A stretch of DNA of 10,475 bases, from assembly GCA_011524845.1 (NCBI GenBank), contig WTJL01000105.1, forward strand, positions 1 to 10,475, in the 5' to 3' direction. Within the stretch, counting starts at the first letter, position 1. Every line of letters begins with the position of its first letter. The notes beneath the pieces were generated by a model. That model was given only the letters and a program-made list of their open reading frames with translations, was not told the DNA's origin and did no database searches. Shown here in pieces: positions 7,401 through 10,475 of the stretch. Position numbers and translations under genes: made by a program. Origin of the DNA: Flavobacteriales bacterium (GTDB lineage: Bacteria; Bacteroidota; Bacteroidia; Flavobacteriales_D; Sanyastnellaceae).

Positions 7401-8941
7401 TTCACGAAGCTCCAAGAAGCGCGCGCTTCTTCAGTTGAAATTTGAATGGTGTACACGCCGGCGTTCCAAGACGCCGCGTCAAGCACCAAGAGTTGTTCGT
7501 TCTGACGCATTTGCGCAGTGGCGACCAAACGGCCTTGAACGTCGCGGACATCCACACGGGCGTCGCCCATCAAAGGCGTGGCCAAACGAACGTTCAACAC
7601 GTCGCCCACTGGCACTGGGAAGACAGAACCTTCGAGTGCAGTCAACTCCTCAATGCCGTCGACCTCCACCGTGACTGTCAAGCTTGCAGAAGCTGTGCAG
7701 CCGTTGGCATCGGTCACCGTCGCAGTGTACAAGCCGCCAGACAATGAATCGGGGTTGGCCTCCATTCCAGTCATGTTGTTCCACACGATGGTGTAATCAG
7801 GCGTGCCGCCGGACACCGTCGCGTCTGCTTGGCCGTCACCCGCGCCAGAATCTTCAGCCACGAGGGTCACCTCAATGGCGAGGGCTTCAGGAGCTGCGAT
7901 GGTGAACGCATTGTCGTTGGAGCAACCGTCGGCACCCGTGGCCGTCAAGATGTACTCGCCGGGAGCCAAGGCCAAAGAACCGTACACGATCTCGGCAGTG
8001 TCCACCGCAAACGTGGCACCTTCGATGGCCACTGACGCTGAATCCAAGGTCACGCTGCCGAAGCCGTCGTGGCACAGGGCGTCCATCACGCTGAAGACCA
8101 CTGCTGGGCCGTCACCGTACACACAGCTTCCGTCGTCTTCGTTCGCCGCAGCGTCGTAGTTGCATGCCGTGGCATCCGTGCAACCGGGCACAGGAACCAC
8201 CGTGCACGCCGTGCACAAGTTCCAGCACACCACGTCGAGCTCGGCATCGCCAGTGACGTCGTACGTGCGGTTGATGTAGCCGTCGATGGTGGACGTGCAT
8301 GGGTCGCCGTCGGTGAACTCCTCCTGGAAGGTCCAGCCATCGAGGGTGAACTTGTATTCAATCGTTCCACCCTGCAAATCCACGGCCAATTCGTAGATCA
8401 TGTCGCCGTCGTCGTCGGTCATGGTGGCGCAAGAGCCGCACCATCCGTTGAAGGAACCGTTGAGGTTCACCGCGCCGTAGCCGCCGGTGTACTCGCTCAT
8501 GTCCACACGGAACAACACAGAGCCGCCCGGAGGAGGGGGCACGTCGTTGCATGTGCCGTCGCACGTGCCGTAGTAGTCGTTGGTGGTGGATCCTGCCTCC
8601 GTGGTGCGGTTGGCGTAACCGCTGTAGTCCGTCACAGGTGCGCACGTGGCGCCGTCCACCATGTCGTTGACCAAGTTTTCCTGGTCGGCAAAGCCGTTGA
8701 TCGCGTACTTGTACTCGACCGTGCCCGTCAAATCGGCCACTTCCACCGTGTACACGCCGTCGCCGTCAGGGTCGGTCATGGTGTTGTACGTGTCGTTGGC
8801 GCACCAGCCGCACCAGGGGCCAGTCACAAACACGTTGTCAAAGCCCTCAGGGGCACAGGTCATGTCCACGTTGAACGTGGTTTGGGCTTGGGCACCCACC
8901 GCGAGGAGGGCTGCAGCAGCCAAGGAGAACAAATTTTTCAT
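7397..8941 (-). CDS. Secreted T9SS protein with tandem CBM-like modules, Cys-rich repeat and SprB-like repeats; no enzyme domain
   Basis: The product has 514 residues. The signal peptide MKNLFSLAAAALLAVGAQAQ ends at residue 20, with no lipobox. Two related E-set/CBM-like modules follow at about 22-131 and 142-246; each has a FxVDM strand, a NGWC or CGWC turn, a TDxDGD loop with VY or IY, an IEYKF or VEYKY strand and a Cys-rich tail. A Cys-rich GCTDATACNYDAAANEDDGSC unit spans 253-273. Residues about 280-425 hold two SprB/PKD-like repeats (GEYILTATGADGC; GGLYTATVTDANGC). Residues about 437-514 are a type A T9SS sorting domain (FPVPVGDVLNV, DVQGRLV, GVYTIQIS, ending SFVK). It should therefore be exported by T9SS and attached to or released from the surface. 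No catalytic motif is visible. Similar modules are attached to GH16 and other hydrolases in marine Flavobacteriia, so glycan capture is the likely role. It starts 11 bases after the GH3 stop and overlaps susC. Confidence 0.88.
   Translation of the reverse strand: MKNLFSLAAAALLAVGAQAQTTFNVDMTCAPEGFDNVFVTGPWCGWCANDTYNTMTDPDGDGVYTVEVADLTGTVEYKYAINGFADQENLVNDMVDGATCAPVTDYSGYANRTTEAGSTTNDYYGTCDGTCNDVPPPPGGSVLFRVDMSEYTGGYGAVNLNGSFNGWCGSCATMTDDDGDMIYELAVDLQGGTIEYKFTLDGWTFQEEFTDGDPCTSTIDGYINRTYDVTGDAELDVVCWNLCTACTVVPVPGCTDATACNYDAAANEDDGSCVYGDGPAVVFSVMDALCHDGFGSVTLDSASVAIEGATFAVDTAEIVYGSLALAPGEYILTATGADGCSNDNAFTIAAPEALAIEVTLVAEDSGAGDGQADATVSGGTPDYTIVWNNMTGMEANPDSLSGGLYTATVTDANGCTASASLTVTVEVDGIEELTALEGSVFPVPVGDVLNVRLATPLMGDARVDVRDVQGRLVATAQMRQNEQLLVLDAASWNAGVYTIQISTEEARASWSFVK
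8117..8185 (-). repeat. Single Cys-rich GCTDxxACNYD unit
   Basis: Residues 253-275 of the secreted protein read GCTDATACNYD followed by an acidic DDGSC close. This short unit has three cysteines and several Asp/Asn residues. It occurs, often in many tandem copies, in large secreted proteins of Flavobacteriales such as Crocinitomicaceae and Cryomorphaceae. Here there is only one copy, acting as a bridge between the CBM-like pair and the SprB-like repeats. The acidic residues suggest metal (calcium) binding, which is inference. Confidence 0.7.
8204..8878 (-). repeat. Tandem duplication of a ~105-110 residue CBM-like module (protein-level repeat)
   Basis: Two copies lie in the 514-residue secreted protein: copy 1 about residues 22-131 (8878-8549), copy 2 about residues 142-246 (8518-8204), joined by a PPPPGG linker. 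Matching landmarks in order are FNVDM/FRVDM, TGPWCGWC/NGSFNGWC, TDPDGDGVY/TDDDGDMIY, VEYKYAINGF/IEYKFTLDGW, a downstream Cys (100/215), ANRT/INRT and a closing Cys cluster. The copies differ widely in residues between landmarks, so this is an old duplication rather than a recent one. Confidence 0.82.
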
Positions 8942-8952
8942 GGATCGTATGA

Positions 8953-10475
8953 TTAGATATTCAATTCAAATTCTGAGATCTGGTCCTTCACCCGAAGGCC
9001 AAACGTGCCAGGCTCCACCACATAGGAGTGGTCGGCGCCAATGAAACCAAGTTCCTCTGTTGAGACACTCAATCGGACCGTTTTCGTTGCTCCGGCGTCC
9101 ACAAAGACCCGCTTGTAGGCCTTGAGCTTGTCGACGCTCGGTGTGATGGACGCCACACGGTCCTGCGCAAACAGCATCACCACCTCTGTGCTGGTGCGGT
9201 TTCCGAGGTTTTCAAGGACCACCTCCACCACCAAGTCATCCCCGAGGCGAATGTCGCCGTCGTTCAGCACGTGCAAGCCTTGGGTTTTCACCTCGCTGTA
9301 GCTCAACCCGTGCCCAAAGGCATATTGAGGTTGAAAAGCCGTCATGTTGAAATCGCTGTGCACGTCTTCCGTGCCTTTGCGGTCGTACGTGACGTGACTC
9401 GACGCCTCGCGCGGCCATGTGAACGGCAAACGGCCGGAAGGGTTGTACGCCCCACTCAACACTTGAGCAATGGCCGGCGCGCCGAAGTCTCCAGGCAAGT
9501 AGGCCATCACCACGGCGTCCAGGTCTTCTTCGACTTGGGAAAAGGTACGGGGTCGACCTTCCACAAACACCCCCACCACTTGCGTTCCAGTGGCTGCGAC
9601 CTCTCGCACGAGCGCCAATTGGTTGTCGGGCAGACGAAGGTCGCCGATGTTGCCGACCAATTCGGTGTAGGGCATTTCGCCAAGGAACAACACCGCCACG
9701 TCCGGGCGAACGCTGCGAATCGACCGAACGACCCGTTGGATGTCCGACGCCTCGAAGTCCATGCGGTCCAAGGCCTCGTGCGCGATCCGGTCGACGCCAA
9801 ATTCGTCGCGCAATCCCTCCAGCGCAGTTTTCCGTCCGGGGTTGTTGTACGTTGGGTCGGTGCCCTGCCACGTGCCGGACCAACCGCCGTTGAGGGCATT
9901 CAACGAATGCGCCGTGGGGCCCGACACGAAAATGGTGCCCTGACCGCCCAAAGGCAACAAGGGCTGGTCGGGATAGACGGCATGGGTGCCTTCGTTCTTC
10001 AGCACTGTGATGCATTCCAACGCGGCACGCGCGGCTGGACCGGCCAACCCTGCACGCTCGTCGTCAGTCAAAACCGGAGGCAAGGCACCTCCTCCCTCTT
10101 CCAACAAGCCCAGCTTCTCCTTCACCGTGAGGATGCGACGCACACTCAAATCGATGCGGCTTTCGGCGATTTGGCCTTCGTCCACCAGCTCTTTCAAAAG
10201 GACGGGAAAGTCGAGGTCTTGAGGCACCATGCTCATGTCGATCCCCGCGGCAATCGCCATGCGAATGGCGTCCTTGTACGTCGCCGCCACCTTGTGACGT
10301 TTGACCAAGTACTTGATGTCCTCCCAATCGGTCACGGCCAGACCTTCAAAACCCAATTCGCCGCGAAGCAAGTCGGTGAGCACAAAACGGTTGACGTGGG
10401 TGGGAATGCCGTTCATTTCCCCGCTGTTCACCATCACGGTCATGGCTCCCGCCTCCACGGCTTGTGCGAAGGGCG
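8953..10475 (-). CDS. GH3 beta-glucosidase / exo-beta-glucanase, N-terminal part outside the window
   Basis: The frame is open from the right edge to the TAA at 8955-8953, giving 506 visible residues; the signal peptide and first part of the barrel are missing. The fragment starts with PFAQAVEAGAMTVMVNSGEMNGIP, the end of the GH3 N-terminal barrel. LAVTDWEDI then holds the likely nucleophile, the Asp of TDW at visible residue 49. The GH3 C-terminal domain follows: ALECITVLKNEG (about 152-163), GPTAHSLNALNGGWSGTW (185-202), GEMPYTE (265-271), a region that carries the acid/base Glu in relatives, then NPSGRLPFTWP (344-354) and FGHGLSY (386-392). A fibronectin III-like domain closes the protein at about 395-506. 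The enzyme should remove glucose from beta-gluco-oligosaccharides, most likely in the periplasm; location cannot be confirmed without the N-terminus. There is no T9SS domain at the C-terminus. It is the first visible gene of the PUL. Confidence 0.95.
   Translation of the reverse strand, partial: PFAQAVEAGAMTVMVNSGEMNGIPTHVNRFVLTDLLRGELGFEGLAVTDWEDIKYLVKRHKVAATYKDAIRMAIAAGIDMSMVPQDLDFPVLLKELVDEGQIAESRIDLSVRRILTVKEKLGLLEEGGGALPPVLTDDERAGLAGPAARAALECITVLKNEGTHAVYPDQPLLPLGGQGTIFVSGPTAHSLNALNGGWSGTWQGTDPTYNNPGRKTALEGLRDEFGVDRIAHEALDRMDFEASDIQRVVRSIRSVRPDVAVLFLGEMPYTELVGNIGDLRLPDNQLALVREVAATGTQVVGVFVEGRPRTFSQVEEDLDAVVMAYLPGDFGAPAIAQVLSGAYNPSGRLPFTWPREASSHVTYDRKGTEDVHSDFNMTAFQPQYAFGHGLSYSEVKTQGLHVLNDGDIRLGDDLVVEVVLENLGNRTSTEVVMLFAQDRVASITPSVDKLKAYKRVFVDAGATKTVRLSVSTEELGFIGADHSYVVEPGTFGLRVKDQISEFELNI

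Noticed and set aside
8069..8956. Plus-strand open frame (295 codons) opposite the T9SS protein
   Set aside because: It is Val/His/Arg/Ala-rich with no motif; the minus-strand reading has signal peptide, modules and internal repeats.
8942..8990. AT-rich patch before the T9SS protein gene as a promoter
   Set aside because: Only 11 bases separate the genes, and I found no match to the Bacteroidetes TAnnTTTG element with a TTG-type upstream box; the AT-rich bases mostly encode the GH3 C-terminus.
10456..10458. GTG as the true start of GH3
   Set aside because: The frame continues upstream to the edge with GH3-like residues (PFAQA), and a start here would remove most of the catalytic barrel.

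Overview
The window looks like part of a polysaccharide utilisation locus (PUL) from a marine-type Bacteroidetes. It most resembles a GC-rich member of the Flavobacteriales (Cryomorphaceae/Crocinitomicaceae-like). The evidence is a SusC/SusD pair, lipoproteins with Bacteroidetes-style signal peptides, a type IX secretion (T9SS) C-terminal sorting domain, and a Cys-rich GCTDATACNYD repeat common in that order. Base composition by eye is in the upper 50s % GC. The lineage is an inference, not a measurement.

Every convincing gene is on the minus strand, so transcription runs from right to left. In that order: (1) a family GH3 beta-glucosidase, cut by the right edge (10475-8953); (2) a secreted, non-catalytic protein with two tandem carbohydrate-binding-like modules, a Cys-rich repeat, SprB-like repeats and a T9SS sorting domain (8941-7397); (3) a SusC-type TonB-dependent transporter (7400-4329); (4) its SusD-type glycan-binding lipoprotein (4329-2788); (5) a PKD-domain lipoprotein in the position of a surface glycan-binding protein (2791-1919); (6) a GH16 endo-beta-glucanase lipoprotein with an N-terminal Calx-beta domain (1922-699). 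After a 43-base gap come (7) an orphan Hpt phosphotransfer protein (655-329) and (8) an MmcQ/YjbR-family protein cut by the left edge (332-1).

The six PUL genes are packed with no room for internal promoters. The first junction has an 11-base gap and the next four overlap (ATGA or TGATG), so one polycistronic, translationally coupled transcript is likely. The enzyme pair GH16 plus GH3 points to laminarin or a related beta-1,3-(1,3/1,4- or 1,3/1,6-)glucan. The inferred scheme is: the surface GH16 cuts the polymer; the PKD lipoprotein, SusD and the T9SS-exported protein hold it at the cell surface; SusC imports oligosaccharides; GH3 releases glucose. No PUL regulator is visible, and the operon promoter must lie right of the window.

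No stretch of more than 300 bases lacks a gene. I saw no tRNA, rRNA, CRISPR array, insertion sequence or phage feature. The least explained parts are the T9SS-targeted multi-module binding protein, the C-terminal domain of the PKD lipoprotein, and the Hpt/MmcQ pair that follows the PUL. I did not find a wholly new system here.
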